The notes beneath the pieces were generated by a model. It searched no databases, was not told the DNA's origin, and saw only the letters and a list, made by a program, of their open reading frames with translations. The position numbers were made by a program, and so were the translations under genes. A stretch of DNA of 64,000 nt. It comes from Saxibacter everestensis (GTDB lineage Bacteria; Actinomycetota; Actinomycetes; Actinomycetales; Brevibacteriaceae). Each line of letters opens with the position of its first letter. Position 1 is the first letter of the stretch. The stretch covers positions 1,517,856-1,581,855 of the forward strand of contig NZ_CP090958.1 of the NCBI RefSeq assembly GCF_025787225.1. The letters are read 5' to 3'. Below, piece after piece: positions 17,129 to 25,834 of this stretch.

Positions 17129-17602
17129 CTATTGCGACAGCTGTCGGGTCAAGACGACGAGGCTCGAATCCGTGGCGCTGATGTCCTGGTTGAACCCGAT
17201 TGATCTGTAGTAGTACGTAGCGGTTTGGTTCGAGTTGCGAATCACAGCACGGATAGACGTGATATTGCGGTCCTGTGCCTCGCGCACTGTTGCGTCGATA
17301 AGGGCTGTGCCGATACCTTTCCCACGAGCATCCGCTGACACGAATGTTGCAATATCAGCCATCCCTTCAGGCAGGTCGTCGTGGAACCGTTCGAGAGCTT
17401 GGAAACCCAGGATGCTGCCGCTGTCATTCTGAGCTACGGTGCAGCTCAAACAGTGATCGCCGGTGAGAAACCACTCGGCAAACTCCGCATCGGTTAGGTG
17501 AGAATCGATAGCTGTCTTATCGCCTTCGTCGACCACGCGGTTCAAAAGCTGGCTCAGTGGCAAGGCATCGGATCGACCGGCAGCGCGGATAAGCATGCCC
17601 AA
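17129..17602 (-). CDS. GNAT family N-acetyltransferase (phosphinothricin-acetyltransferase-like)
   Basis: 157 aa. IRAAGRSDALPLSQLLNRVVDEGD opens the fold, SADARGKGIGTALIDA contains the acetyl-CoA loop (RGKGIG) and YYYRSIGFNQD is the C-terminal block. Start may be ATG 17602 or the ATG two codons later. The 183 bases upstream (17603-17785) contain no recognisable gene. Confidence 0.8.
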   Translation of the reverse strand: MGMLIRAAGRSDALPLSQLLNRVVDEGDKTAIDSHLTDAEFAEWFLTGDHCLSCTVAQNDSGSILGFQALERFHDDLPEGMADIATFVSADARGKGIGTALIDATVREAQDRNITSIRAVIRNSNQTATYYYRSIGFNQDISATDSSLVVLTRQLSQ

Positions 17603-17785
17603 TATGCTCCCCTATCGAGATAGGAGGTTCAAGCCAGCGATGGGCATCCGTAAGGCTCGAATTAAGTCATAAGATCGCCTAGAGCGCGTACGGAGTTCGT
17701 CCCTGCTGAAACGTCCGTGCCGTGCCAGGATGCGGCTGCCGTTGGATTCTGCTTATGGGGCACGTCCGGGCCCCGGTAACTTTTG

Positions 17786-18745
17786 TCAGCGAATGCCTTT
17801 GGTGGCGCGGTCGGTGATGATGCGCAGTTGCGCGACGACTTCGGGCGGGCCCTGCACCGTGTAGTCCACGGGGAGCAGCGCGATGGCCCGGGCCAAATAT
17901 TCAGGGGTGTCGGGGTAGGTAGTCAGTACGCAGCTGTCCGCGTTAACGGGTTCGAGGACGCCGTTGCGGGCGGGTATGCATGAGGAGGCCTCGTCGATGG
18001 GTTGATGCAGTAGAACCCGGGCGCGGGTCGAACCGGACCCGGCGATGAGGGATCGGGTGAGCCAGCTGGTGGCGTCCATGCCGTCGGGCAGCTCCCGACC
18101 CGCGACGCGCAGGCCGGTGCGGTGGACCTCGGTGATGCGGTCGAGGCGGAAGGTGCGCCAATCGGCTCGGTCGCTGTCGTAAGCGATGAGGTACCAGCGG
18201 CGGCCCGCGGCAACAAGCTGATGGGGTTCGACGAAGCGTTTGCCGGTAGCAGAATCGGCTTTGGTGTAAGCGAATCGGACCTTTTCGTGGGCGAGGCAGG
18301 CTGCGCCGAGGGCGGCGAGAGTATCCGGATCCGCAGCGGGTCCGCTGCCCGGAGGCGGGACCACTGTGGCCTGGGACAGTGCGGTCAGACGGTCCCGTAG
18401 CCGACCAGGCAGCACCTGTTCGAGTTTGGCCAGCGCCCGCAGTGATGCGTCTTCGATGCCGGTAATGGCGGCGGTCGCGCCGGTGCGCAGGCCGATGGCG
18501 ATGGCGACCGCCTCATCGTCTTCGAGGAGTAGTGGTGGCATGGCAGTGCCCGCGGTTAGGCGGTAGCCACCGAAATTGCCCTGGATGGCGTCCACGGGGT
18601 AGCCGAGTTCGCGCAGGCGGGCGACGTCGCGGCGGATCGTGCGAGGAGTAACCTCCAGGCGTTCGGCCAGCTCGATACCGGTCCATTCGCGCGGGGATTG
18701 CAGCAAGGACAGCAGCCGCAGCAGTCGGCCCGAGGGATCGCGCAT
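17786..18745 (-). CDS. YafY-type HTH/WYL domain regulator
   Basis: 319 aa. The N-terminal winged HTH (RLLRLLSLLQ, then LAERLEVTPRTIRRDVARLRELGYPVDA) is the DeoR-like/HTH_11 domain; the WYL domain follows (HQLVAAGRRWYLIAYDSDRADWRTFRLDRI, with the W-Y-L core in RRWYLIAYD) and a WCX-like C-terminus. WYL proteins bind small ligands or nucleic acid. Divergent from the VOC/oxidoreductase operon, which it likely regulates. Confidence 0.88.
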   Translation of the reverse strand: MRDPSGRLLRLLSLLQSPREWTGIELAERLEVTPRTIRRDVARLRELGYPVDAIQGNFGGYRLTAGTAMPPLLLEDDEAVAIAIGLRTGATAAITGIEDASLRALAKLEQVLPGRLRDRLTALSQATVVPPPGSGPAADPDTLAALGAACLAHEKVRFAYTKADSATGKRFVEPHQLVAAGRRWYLIAYDSDRADWRTFRLDRITEVHRTGLRVAGRELPDGMDATSWLTRSLIAGSGSTRARVLLHQPIDEASSCIPARNGVLEPVNADSCVLTTYPDTPEYLARAIALLPVDYTVQGPPEVVAQLRIITDRATKGIR

Positions 18746-18780
18746 AGCCGCTATTATGCCGGATCAATAGGGCTGTAAGT

Positions 18781-18888
18781 GTCCTATTGGACCTCTATCG
18801 CTGAGCTACCACAACAACACCTACGGCGTGATCTGAAATCCACTTCGCTCTCGCCGCTCTAACAGGACCTTCAGTGACCTACTGTCCT
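18781..18888. promoter_or_regulatory. Repeated TGTCCT words in the WYL/VOC divergent region
   Basis: GTCC-TATT-GGAC forms a small dyad at 18781-18792. The word TGTCCT occurs at 18779-18784 in the near form GTGTCCT and again at 18883-18888, where AGGAC (18864-18868) and GTCCT (18884-18888) also face each other. The sites sit in the 268-base gap between the divergent starts, so they are candidate WYL-regulator sites; no other feature was seen in the gap. Confidence 0.35.
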
Positions 18889-19013
18889 CCTATCGTGGGA
18901 GTTGTTCAGGGCTATTCCAAGGCCCTTTTTGCGGCTCCAGCGAGAACCGATCGATTGGCCGGCCGCCGAAATCCGGATGTAGTCCTATCACCACCACAAC
19001 AGAGGAGAAAACA

Positions 19014-19826
19014 ATGAGTTTCATGGCACCTGGACAGGTTGTCTGGTTCGAGATCGGAACCCGCGAAGCGGGCACTGCCGAGAAGTTCTACGGCGACCTG
19101 CTGGGCTGGAGTTTCGAAGACGACCTCGATTCCTCGGTCGATGGGAGGCGATATATCCGCATCATGGCATCGGGGGCGCAGTGGCCGATGGGTGCGATCA
19201 GCGAAGATGGTTCCGGCGGTGAGCAAATCAATGTGTCGGTGTTTTCCGCGGATGTCTCCGCCGATGTCGATCGGTTGCGGGAGGCCGGGGCCACGGTGTT
19301 GGTGCCAGCTACCCAGGTTGCCGATGTCACCTGGTTCGCCATTTTGGCCGATCCGCAGGGTAATCCGTTCTCGCTGTTCTCCCGTACCAGCAATGAGAGC
19401 CTGAAGGACCGCGCGCAGGCGACCGAGGAGCAGTTCGAGCAGGCGTCCTACGCACCGACGCCGGGGTCGTTCGCGTGGTTCGAGATCGGAACCACCAATG
19501 CCGACGCCACCCGCGAGTTCTATGGCCAGGCGTTCGGCTGGCGGTTCGAACTCGATGAGACTGCGGGCGGAAAGCCCTATTACAACGTCTTCACCGGCAA
19601 TCAGTGGCCGTCGGGCGGTATGTACGACCATGGGGGAGAGGGGGCGGACTACCTGATGCCAAGCTTCCTCACCGGCGACGTCGCCGCGCAGTCCAAGGAA
19701 GCCGAAAACCTTGGTGCGGTCATCGAATTCGGTCCCGATGGTAATCCGGACGGGTTGGTGTACTCGCGGATCATCGACCCGAACGGCAACAGGTTCGGCC
19801 TGTTCTCCATGCCTACGCAGTCCTGA
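19014..19826 (+). CDS. Two-domain VOC (glyoxalase-fold) protein
   Basis: 270 aa, preceded by AGAGGAG. Two homologous VOC modules are visible: PGQVVWFEIGTREAGTAEKFYGDLLGW (from residue 4) and PGSFAWFEIGTTNADATREFYGQAFGW (from about 153), each ending in a NPFSLFS or NRFGLFS block. This is the CFP32/Rv0577-like two-domain layout of actinobacteria. It precedes the oxidoreductase by 16 bases and is presumably under the divergent WYL regulator. Confidence 0.85.
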   Translation: MSFMAPGQVVWFEIGTREAGTAEKFYGDLLGWSFEDDLDSSVDGRRYIRIMASGAQWPMGAISEDGSGGEQINVSVFSADVSADVDRLREAGATVLVPATQVADVTWFAILADPQGNPFSLFSRTSNESLKDRAQATEEQFEQASYAPTPGSFAWFEIGTTNADATREFYGQAFGWRFELDETAGGKPYYNVFTGNQWPSGGMYDHGGEGADYLMPSFLTGDVAAQSKEAENLGAVIEFGPDGNPDGLVYSRIIDPNGNRFGLFSMPTQS

Positions 19827-19842
19827 CGCGAGGAGAGCCCTG

Positions 19843-20784
19843 ATGAAAATCGCACTGCTCGGAACCGGATTCGGACAAGCCCACGCTGCGGTATTCGCCA
19901 CCCGCGACGACGTCGATGTCATCGTATTCGGCCGCACCCCAGCGGCGTTGGAGCGATTCCATGACAGCTACGGCTTTGAGACCACCACCGACCTCGACAG
20001 TCTCTACGACGATCCAACGATCGACCTGATCGATATCTGCGTGCCGACCGCGTTGCACGCCGAGCACGTGCTGCGCGGTCTGGCCGCGGGCAAGGACGTC
20101 CTGTGCGAACTTCCGCTGGCTTTGACTATGACCGACGCTGGGCGCGTGGCCGAGGCGGCCGCGGCCAGTGATCGGCAGGTATTCGTCGACATGTTCGACC
20201 GGTTCAGCCCCGTCAACCAAATTTTGTTCGACGCTGCGCGTTCCGGCACCTACGGCCGGCTGCTGGAGCTCGAGCTCGAATTGCGAACCGCGCTGCGGTG
20301 GCCCGGATATGACCTCGGCCTTGATTCAATCGCCCTCGATGTCATGCACGGCGATCTCGATATCGTCTCCCGTGTCCTCGGGGTCCCCAACAGCCTGTCT
20401 GCCACCGGAACCCCTGGCGCACAACGCGGCTCGGCCGCCCATGCGATCCTCACCTACCCCGGGGCGGTAGCACGGGTGAGCGCATGCTCGCTCATGCCCG
20501 ACCCGTACGGGTCCCGCGGTGGTTTCCGCGCCACCTTCACCGACGGCGTCCTCGAACACCGATTCGGTGACGGCCAGGATGCCGATTCTGCGGTCATCGA
20601 ATACACCGGGACGGGAACCCGCAGCGTGAACGCCGATGGACCCGACAGCTACACTGCGATGATCGACCACGTCCTGGCCTGTTTGCGCGGGGAGGCCTCG
20701 AACGAAATTCCTCCGTCGAGCGTGCTCGACACGCTGGCCCTCACTCTCGATATCCACGAGGCAATCCGGCAGGAGCCCCGATGA
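19843..20784 (+). CDS. Gfo/Idh/MocA family oxidoreductase
   Basis: 313 aa from the ATG at 19843 with AGGAGAG just upstream. IALLGTGFGQAHAAVF is the NAD(P)-binding GxGxxG strand, and IDICVPTALHAEHVLRGLAAGKDVLCELPLALT is the usual second block. The lysine of the family EKP motif is replaced by leucine (CELP), removing a residue that normally contacts substrate, so catalysis may be altered. The C-terminal block has DVMHGDLDIVSRVLG. Co-transcribed with the two-domain VOC gene. The 153 bases after it hold no supported gene. Confidence 0.85.
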   Translation: MKIALLGTGFGQAHAAVFATRDDVDVIVFGRTPAALERFHDSYGFETTTDLDSLYDDPTIDLIDICVPTALHAEHVLRGLAAGKDVLCELPLALTMTDAGRVAEAAAASDRQVFVDMFDRFSPVNQILFDAARSGTYGRLLELELELRTALRWPGYDLGLDSIALDVMHGDLDIVSRVLGVPNSLSATGTPGAQRGSAAHAILTYPGAVARVSACSLMPDPYGSRGGFRATFTDGVLEHRFGDGQDADSAVIEYTGTGTRSVNADGPDSYTAMIDHVLACLRGEASNEIPPSSVLDTLALTLDIHEAIRQEPR

Positions 20785-20937
20785 TCCCACCACCGCGGCC
20801 CTGCCCGATGGAGCCGTCGTGCCGAAGCCCGGACCGGGCACCTGGCAGGACAAGGGGACGACGCCTACCGCACGACTGGTGACCGTCTGCGCCTGAACCC
20901 AGGACGCGCTTAGCTGAACTCAGCTGCGAGCTTTCCC

Positions 20938-22365
20938 TCACCTGGGTGAGCGAAGGGAGGCCCCCTGGTGTTCGTGGCCAGAGCGCACTGCCTCTGCGGA
21001 CGAGCGAGGGTGTACGCGGCTGTTGGTGTGCAGGTACTGAGCGACGCCATGCTGAAAGTCGTAAATCGCGACGCTTTGAACGTCCTCAAGGGGACCAACT
21101 GGAGGCATCAAGAAATGCGTCTCGCTGATCGGTAGAAGATCGTAGGTGACCCGGTCGGGCAGGCCCATGAAATCCGCGTGCATCGGGTCGAGGCTGAGCG
21201 TGAGGAGCAATTTCCCGCAGTTGGCGGTGACTTCGAACGTGGTGCCCGGCCGTTCGTACACGCCGACGTACCGTGACGGGTCGAGGGCGAGCGAGAGATT
21301 GGGATTCGGCAACGGTGGAATTGTGCCGGTTCCGAGTTCGGCGAGAATCACGTCGAAGACCTCCTTGTAGAGCGTCTCCCGTTGGCCTCCGTTGGTTAGT
21401 AGAACGAGCGCAAGATCATCACCGGGGAGGATGCGCATCCGCGCGTTCTGCCCGATGGTGCTGCCATCGTGCGCATAGACGGTTTTGCCGGACCAGTCGC
21501 ACACCACAAGGCCGAGCGCCCACTGCGGTCCAAACATATACGGGTCCGGGACAGGCACGCGGGACGTCGTCATCTCGTGGATCGCCGTAGCTGAGAGGAC
21601 GCGAGCACCGTTCGGCGCCACCCCACCGTCGAGGAAGACCTGCGCGAGCGTGAGCACCTCACGCGCGGTGGACGTCACGTTGCCGCCGGGCCCGTACGAG
21701 CGCGGCAGGTATTCGACCGGGGTCGGGATCGGCCCTTCCTCCACCGATCTGATCAGGTGACCGGTGGCGGCGCGGGCCACGTCGACATCGCCACGCCAGC
21801 TGTTCGTGCCGGTGAGCCCCATCGGACGGAAGAGACGATCTTTCATGATCACATCCCACGGCTTGCCGTCGATCCTTTCCATGATCCGGGCGAGGATCGC
21901 GTAGCCGAGGGCGGCGCTGTACCCGTGGGTGTGACCAAGCGGGCTGACCTGTGGCGCGTCGGCTACCTGGGCGATCATTCGCTCGTAGACATCGTCGCCC
22001 TCGCCAGGATCTCCATACGCTTCCTCGATGCCGTTCGTGTGGTTCAGTAGTTGGCGTGAAGTGATCCGCGCGCTTGCCTCAGGGTCCGCGACCCGGAATC
22101 CGGGCAGATAAGTGCGTACCGGTTCATCCAGGTGCACCATGCCTTCGTCGACGAGCTGCATGAATGCGAGGGCGGTCCAGGACTTGGTCAATGACCCGCA
22201 CTGGAAGACCGTGTCGGTGGTCACTGGCTCGCCGGTGCGGACGTCCTTGATCCCGTAAACCAGCTCGGTGACCTCGCCGCCGTGCAGGATGCCGACCGCC
22301 GCGCCCGGTGTCGAATGCTCGGTGAGAATCGCCGCAATCCGGTCCTCTACTCGATCCAGTGTCAT
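20938..22365 (-). CDS. Serine hydrolase, beta-lactamase/AmpC fold
   Basis: 475 aa. The catalytic SxxK is SLTK near residue 57 (FQCGSLTKSWTALAFMQLV), the second motif is YSA near residue 149, and HDGSTIGQNARM near 315 is the C-terminal HxG-type motif. RQLLNHTNGIEEAYGD is the family loop. A lipocalin-like C-terminal extension (YVGVYERPGTTFEVTAN) follows. No signal peptide is seen, so it acts in the cytosol as esterase or peptidase. It starts 9 bases after the small protein gene upstream. Confidence 0.85.
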   Translation of the reverse strand: MTLDRVEDRIAAILTEHSTPGAAVGILHGGEVTELVYGIKDVRTGEPVTTDTVFQCGSLTKSWTALAFMQLVDEGMVHLDEPVRTYLPGFRVADPEASARITSRQLLNHTNGIEEAYGDPGEGDDVYERMIAQVADAPQVSPLGHTHGYSAALGYAILARIMERIDGKPWDVIMKDRLFRPMGLTGTNSWRGDVDVARAATGHLIRSVEEGPIPTPVEYLPRSYGPGGNVTSTAREVLTLAQVFLDGGVAPNGARVLSATAIHEMTTSRVPVPDPYMFGPQWALGLVVCDWSGKTVYAHDGSTIGQNARMRILPGDDLALVLLTNGGQRETLYKEVFDVILAELGTGTIPPLPNPNLSLALDPSRYVGVYERPGTTFEVTANCGKLLLTLSLDPMHADFMGLPDRVTYDLLPISETHFLMPPVGPLEDVQSVAIYDFQHGVAQYLHTNSRVHPRSSAEAVRSGHEHQGASLRSPR

Positions 22366-22374
22366 CTCACGGCC

Positions 22375-22632
22375 TCATACGGTGAGACCGACCGCATTGA
22401 CGGCGTCGGCCTCGAAGTACTCGGTGGTCGCAGCAGGGCCGGCGTACCCGTCGAAGAATTCGCGCGCGGCGTCCAGCGAGTCGTGCACGAACACGTTCAC
22501 TGCTTTCGTGCCGTCGGTGCTGGCGACCGCCAGCACCCACTTCGCGCCCTTCGGAAGACGCCCGTACGCCTTTTTCAATCCGCCCCAGAACAGGTCTCCG
22601 TCGGCGACAGTCGAGATTGCTATGACGTGCAT
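22375..22632 (-). CDS. Small conserved-type protein of unknown function
   Basis: 85 aa with a GGGAGGA ribosome site. It begins MHVIAISTVADGDLFWGGLKKAYGRLPKGAKW and continues with LAVASTDGTKAVNVFVHDSLDAAREFFDGY, a ferredoxin-like alternation of strands and helices without cysteines. Family not recognised. First gene of an operon with the serine hydrolase, divergent from the regulator at 22791. Confidence 0.7.
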   Translation of the reverse strand: MHVIAISTVADGDLFWGGLKKAYGRLPKGAKWVLAVASTDGTKAVNVFVHDSLDAAREFFDGYAGPAATTEYFEADAVNAVGLTV

Positions 22633-22737
22633 GTCGTCCTCCCTTTCGTTTACGATGCATGAAACGCTACGTAGCCTTCACAGATTGTTCAACGTAGTTT
22701 CCGTCAGTTTCGCGGATCGTTGCGTGCGACTGCTGCT

Positions 22738-22760
22738 GAATGCAACGAGTCGTTGCATTC
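22738..22760. promoter_or_regulatory. 23-bp near-perfect operator palindrome
   Basis: Arms GAATGCAACG (22738-22747) and CGTTGCATTC (22751-22760) are perfect inverted repeats around AGT. The site ends 30 bases before the regulator start codon and about 105 bases from the divergent small-protein gene, where it can control both. Confidence 0.7.
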
Positions 22761-22790
22761 GTGCTGATGAACGAAATGCTGGGAGGCGAC

Positions 22791-23708
22791 ATGGCCGGCG
22801 ACAGGCTCACACTGGAGGAGCGGCGATCGATCGCGGCAGGCATAGTTGAGGGTCTCGGCTACGCCGAGATCGGCAGACGGCTCGGTCGCCCGACGTCGAC
22901 CATCAGTCGCGAGGTGAGCCGGAATGGCCACGGCCAGTATTCAGCGGACCGGGCAGATGAATCCGCTAGGCATCGTGTGCCGAAGCGCGTGACATCGCCC
23001 GCACTGGAGGACTCAAGCGACAAGTCACGCACATTCGTTGGAGAATTCGCCGGACTATTGGCGGCCACAGGCATGCCCAGGATGGCCGCACGCGTATTCA
23101 CCAGCCTGCTGATATCAGAGGCCGGGAGCCTAACGGCGGCCGACCTGGTGCGCGGACTGCGGGTCAGCCCGGCGGCGGTTTCCAGAGCCATCGGCTACCT
23201 CGAGGGCATGAGCCTATTGAGTCGACAGGCCGACCACGGTCGCCGTGAGCGGTATCTCATCGGTGAGGACGTGTGGCTGACGGCATTGCACGCCGACTCG
23301 ATGGCGCATGCCCGGGTTGCGGATGCGGCGACCCGCGGGATCGCGATATTCGGACCAGAGACTCCCGCCGGTGCCCGCCTCGGGGTGATGGGCCGGTTCT
23401 TCGGCGGACTCATCGAGCAGATGCGCGGCAGTGACCTCGCCGATCCGACCGTCCGCGACTCAATGACGGTGCTCGCCGCGCTTGTTCACGCACGGCGATC
23501 GCTGATCGCCGATGACCTCGCGGCCGCGCTCGGTTGGACCATGAAGCGCATCCGCGCGGCCCTCACAATGATCGAGGGCAGACCCGCATTGGCCGACCCG
23601 TTCATCGTGCGGAGCGTGGGGGAGCGGTACACCGTACAAGCCCGCCCGGACCGCCTCTCCCCGGAGCAGAGGGCCGCGCTACGCGGGACGGACCGCCTAC
23701 CCGAGTAA
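22791..23708 (+). CDS. Regulator with IS30-like HTH fused to a MarR/GbsR-like winged helix
   Basis: 305 aa from the ATG at 22791 with GGGAGG just upstream; an in-frame ATG at 22740 lies inside the palindrome. Residues 5-45 (LTLEERRSIAAGIVEGLGYAEIGRRLGRPTSTISREVSRN) are the HTH of IS30-family transposases, complete with the REVSRNG motif. No DDE catalytic domain follows; instead residues about 75-190 are a winged helix (LTAADLVRGLRVSPAAVSRAIGYLEGMSLLSRQ). It therefore looks like a regulator that borrowed a transposase DNA-binding head. It likely controls the divergent two-gene operon and itself. Confidence 0.75.
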   Translation: MAGDRLTLEERRSIAAGIVEGLGYAEIGRRLGRPTSTISREVSRNGHGQYSADRADESARHRVPKRVTSPALEDSSDKSRTFVGEFAGLLAATGMPRMAARVFTSLLISEAGSLTAADLVRGLRVSPAAVSRAIGYLEGMSLLSRQADHGRRERYLIGEDVWLTALHADSMAHARVADAATRGIAIFGPETPAGARLGVMGRFFGGLIEQMRGSDLADPTVRDSMTVLAALVHARRSLIADDLAAALGWTMKRIRAALTMIEGRPALADPFIVRSVGERYTVQARPDRLSPEQRAALRGTDRLPE

Positions 23709-23884
23709 GCTCCGTCGACACTCGTATCGCTCTAGTCGACGGTCTGCGGATCAAGTCCGACCGTATTCAAGCCCAATCAGCTCAGAGTCGAGGTCGGTGA
23801 GGATGGGTGTTCTCAATCGCCCTGGCGATTCGGCGGCACAACGAGAGTCTTGCCGCAAGCCCCCTGCTGAGCTATAGGTTAGAA

Positions 23885-23910
23885 GTGGAAAGGGCGCGGC
23901 TCCTTTCCAC
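23885..23910. terminator. Hairpin in the 340-bp gap before the DGPF/ECF operon
   Basis: GTGGAAAGG (23885-23893) pairs perfectly with CCTTTCCAC (23902-23910) across an 8-base loop, followed by TGTTTCGT. It probably ends the regulator transcript. Apart from this and the promoter at 23972, the gap 23709-24048 shows no gene. Confidence 0.5.
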
Positions 23911-23971
23911 TGTTTCGTCCCTCGCGGACGGATGCCCGGCAAGGGCCGCTGAAACCTTATTCGGGGCCCGA

Positions 23972-23998
23972 TGTCGAGAAACCCCGGCCCGCGTCGTC
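23972..23998 (+). promoter_or_regulatory. Candidate ECF42-type promoter (autoregulation)
   Basis: TGTCGA at 23972-23977, 17 bases, then CGTC at 23995-23998. ECF42 sigma factors are known to recognise a TGTCGA -35 element with a CGA/TC-type -10 element, and this site lies 50 bases upstream of the DGPF gene that is coupled to an ECF42-like sigma factor. Confidence 0.6.
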
Positions 23999-24048
23999 TC
24001 AGTTGCGTACGCGGCCACAATGGTCGCGACGTACCGAAGGAGACAATC

Positions 24049-24459
24049 ATGGCGAAGTACCTGTTGCTCAAGCACTACCGCGGTGGTCCAGCTCCCGTCG
24101 TGCCCTTTGACCCTATGGATCAGTGGGCGCCGGGCGAGGTTGATGCGCACGTCCAGTGGATGCGCGATTTCGCGGCCAAATTGGAGGAAACGGGCGAGTA
24201 CGTGAACGACCAGGCGCTCTCGCCGGAGGGCACGTTCGTCCGCTACGACGGCGAGGGAAGGCCCCCTGTCACCGACGGCCCGTTCGCGGAGACGAAGGAC
24301 CTTATCGCCGGCTGGCTGATTATCGACGTGGATTCGTACCAGCGAGCCATCGAGGTGGCGGGGGAGTTCTCGGCCGCGCCGGGCCAGGGTGGCAAGCCGA
24401 TTTGCGAATGGCTGGAGGTACGTCCGTTCTACGGCTCCCCGTCCACCATCGCGGAGTGA
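24049..24459 (+). CDS. DGPF-domain (YciI-like) protein
   Basis: 136 aa from the ATG at 24049, with GAAGGAG upstream; the frame extends further upstream without a better start. KYLLLKHYRGG opens the ferredoxin-like fold, the family motif TDGPFAETKDLIAGWLIIDVDS is at about residues 75-96, and ICEWLEVRPFY closes it. DGPF proteins are the partners most consistently found with ECF42 sigma factors. Its TGA overlaps the sigma GTG (GTGA), implying translational coupling. Confidence 0.9.
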   Translation: MAKYLLLKHYRGGPAPVVPFDPMDQWAPGEVDAHVQWMRDFAAKLEETGEYVNDQALSPEGTFVRYDGEGRPPVTDGPFAETKDLIAGWLIIDVDSYQRAIEVAGEFSAAPGQGGKPICEWLEVRPFYGSPSTIAE

Positions 24460-25601
24460 ACGAAACCCTGCTGCGGGAGCTGATTCCCGCGGTCACCGGT
24501 GTCCTCGTCCGTCGCGGCGCCGACTTCGCGACGGCCGAGGACGCCGTGCAGGACGCGCTGCTGCGGGCGCTGGCCACGTGGCCAACGGCGCCGCCGGCGG
24601 ATCCGAAAGGCTGGTTGATCACTGCCGCCTGGCGCAAGTTTGTGGACGCGACGCGGGCGGAGCGGTCTCGGCTCGCCCGCGAGACCCGGGTCGCGGCCGA
24701 GCCGTCACCAGGCGCGACCGAGGGTACGGCCGACACCCTGCAGCTCTACTTCATGTGCGCGCATCCTTCGCTCACGCCGGCCTCCGCCGTTGCGCTCACG
24801 CTGCGGGCGCTGGGCGGTCTGACGACGCGCCAGATCGCGGAGGCGTACCTGGTACCCGAGGCAACCATGGCCCAGCGCATCAGCAGGGCCAAGCGAACTG
24901 TGTCAGCCGTGCGCTTCGACGAAGTCGGAGACCTGGCCACCGTCCTGCGGGTGCTCTATCTGGTATTCAACGAGGGGTATAGCGGCGAGGTCGACCTCGC
25001 AGACGAGGCGATCCGGCTGACCCGCCAGGTGCGGTCGATGATCGACGACGAGGAGGCGTCCGGTCTTCTCGCGCTGATGCTGCTGCACCATGCACGCCGC
25101 GCCGCGCGGACGACACCCGGCGGCACCTTGGTCCCGCTGGCCGAACAGGACCGGTCCCGTTGGGACACCGAACTGATTGCCGAGGGTGTGGCGATCCTGC
25201 AGGCGGCGTTGGCACGCGACCGCCTCGGCGAGTACCAGGCGCAGGCCGCAATCGCCGCCCTGCATGCCGATGCGCAGACGGTGGACGAGACCGACTGGGT
25301 GCAGATCGTGGAGTGGTACGACGAGCTCGACCGACTTGCAGGCAACCCCGTCGTCCGCCTGAACCGCGCCGTCGCGGTGGGTGAGGCGGACGGGGCACAC
25401 GCCGGCCTGTCCGCACTCGAACAGGCGGACCGGGCGGTTCCCAGGTACCTGGCTGTCGAGGCGTACCTCCGGGAGCGGGCCGGCGATCTGTCCCACGCTG
25501 CCCGGCTGTACGGCGAAGCGGCCCGCGCTGCTTCCAACATCGCCGAACGCGATCACCTCATCCGACAGGCGGCTCGGCTGAACGGAGTGGTTCGAGGTTG
25601 A
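24456..25601 (+). CDS. ECF42-type RNA polymerase sigma factor with C-terminal extension
   Basis: 381 aa from the GTG at 24456, overlapping the DGPF stop. Region 2 is visible in DFATAEDAVQDALLRALATWP, region 4 in GLTTRQIAEAYLVPEATMAQRISRAKRTV (about residues 125-153). A roughly 200-residue helical extension follows, with LADEAIRLTRQV, ALMLLHHARR, NRAVAVGEADG and AARLYGEAARAA, the TPR-like module of the ECF42 group that replaces an anti-sigma factor. No anti-sigma gene is present. The pair likely transcribes itself from the TGTCGA-type promoter upstream. Confidence 0.9.
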   Translation: MNETLLRELIPAVTGVLVRRGADFATAEDAVQDALLRALATWPTAPPADPKGWLITAAWRKFVDATRAERSRLARETRVAAEPSPGATEGTADTLQLYFMCAHPSLTPASAVALTLRALGGLTTRQIAEAYLVPEATMAQRISRAKRTVSAVRFDEVGDLATVLRVLYLVFNEGYSGEVDLADEAIRLTRQVRSMIDDEEASGLLALMLLHHARRAARTTPGGTLVPLAEQDRSRWDTELIAEGVAILQAALARDRLGEYQAQAAIAALHADAQTVDETDWVQIVEWYDELDRLAGNPVVRLNRAVAVGEADGAHAGLSALEQADRAVPRYLAVEAYLRERAGDLSHAARLYGEAARAASNIAERDHLIRQAARLNGVVRG

Positions 25602-25623
25602 GGCGAATTCCTTCGCGGACCGA

Positions 25624-25650
25624 TGTTGAGGTCTCGGTGCCGGCGCCGTC
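25624..25650 (+). promoter_or_regulatory. Second weaker ECF42-like promoter match
   Basis: TGTTGA (25624-25629), 17 bases, CGTC (25647-25650), one mismatch from the site at 23972. It lies just after the sigma gene but no convincing gene follows on the plus strand, so it may be chance. Confidence 0.2.
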
Positions 25651-25834
25651 CCCGATATGAACGCGACCAGACGGTGCCGACCCGGAATGCCGCGAGGCAC
25701 ACGAGGGTTACCCGACCTAATGGGCGGAAACATGAGCGATTCATATCGTTTATAAGCATCTTGATACACACGATTGATCGGCGTGATCCGTCGGCTAAAT
25801 AATCAACAACGCAAACATTTCCTGACGCGCTGGC

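Noticed and set aside
18912-19937. 341-codon minus-strand frame
   Set aside because: It is antisense to the two-domain VOC gene, whose modules and ribosome site are clear.
25657-25752. Short plus-strand ORF after the sigma gene, behind the second ECF42-like match
   Set aside because: No ribosome site, Arg/Pro-rich shadow-like sequence; does not support the promoter.
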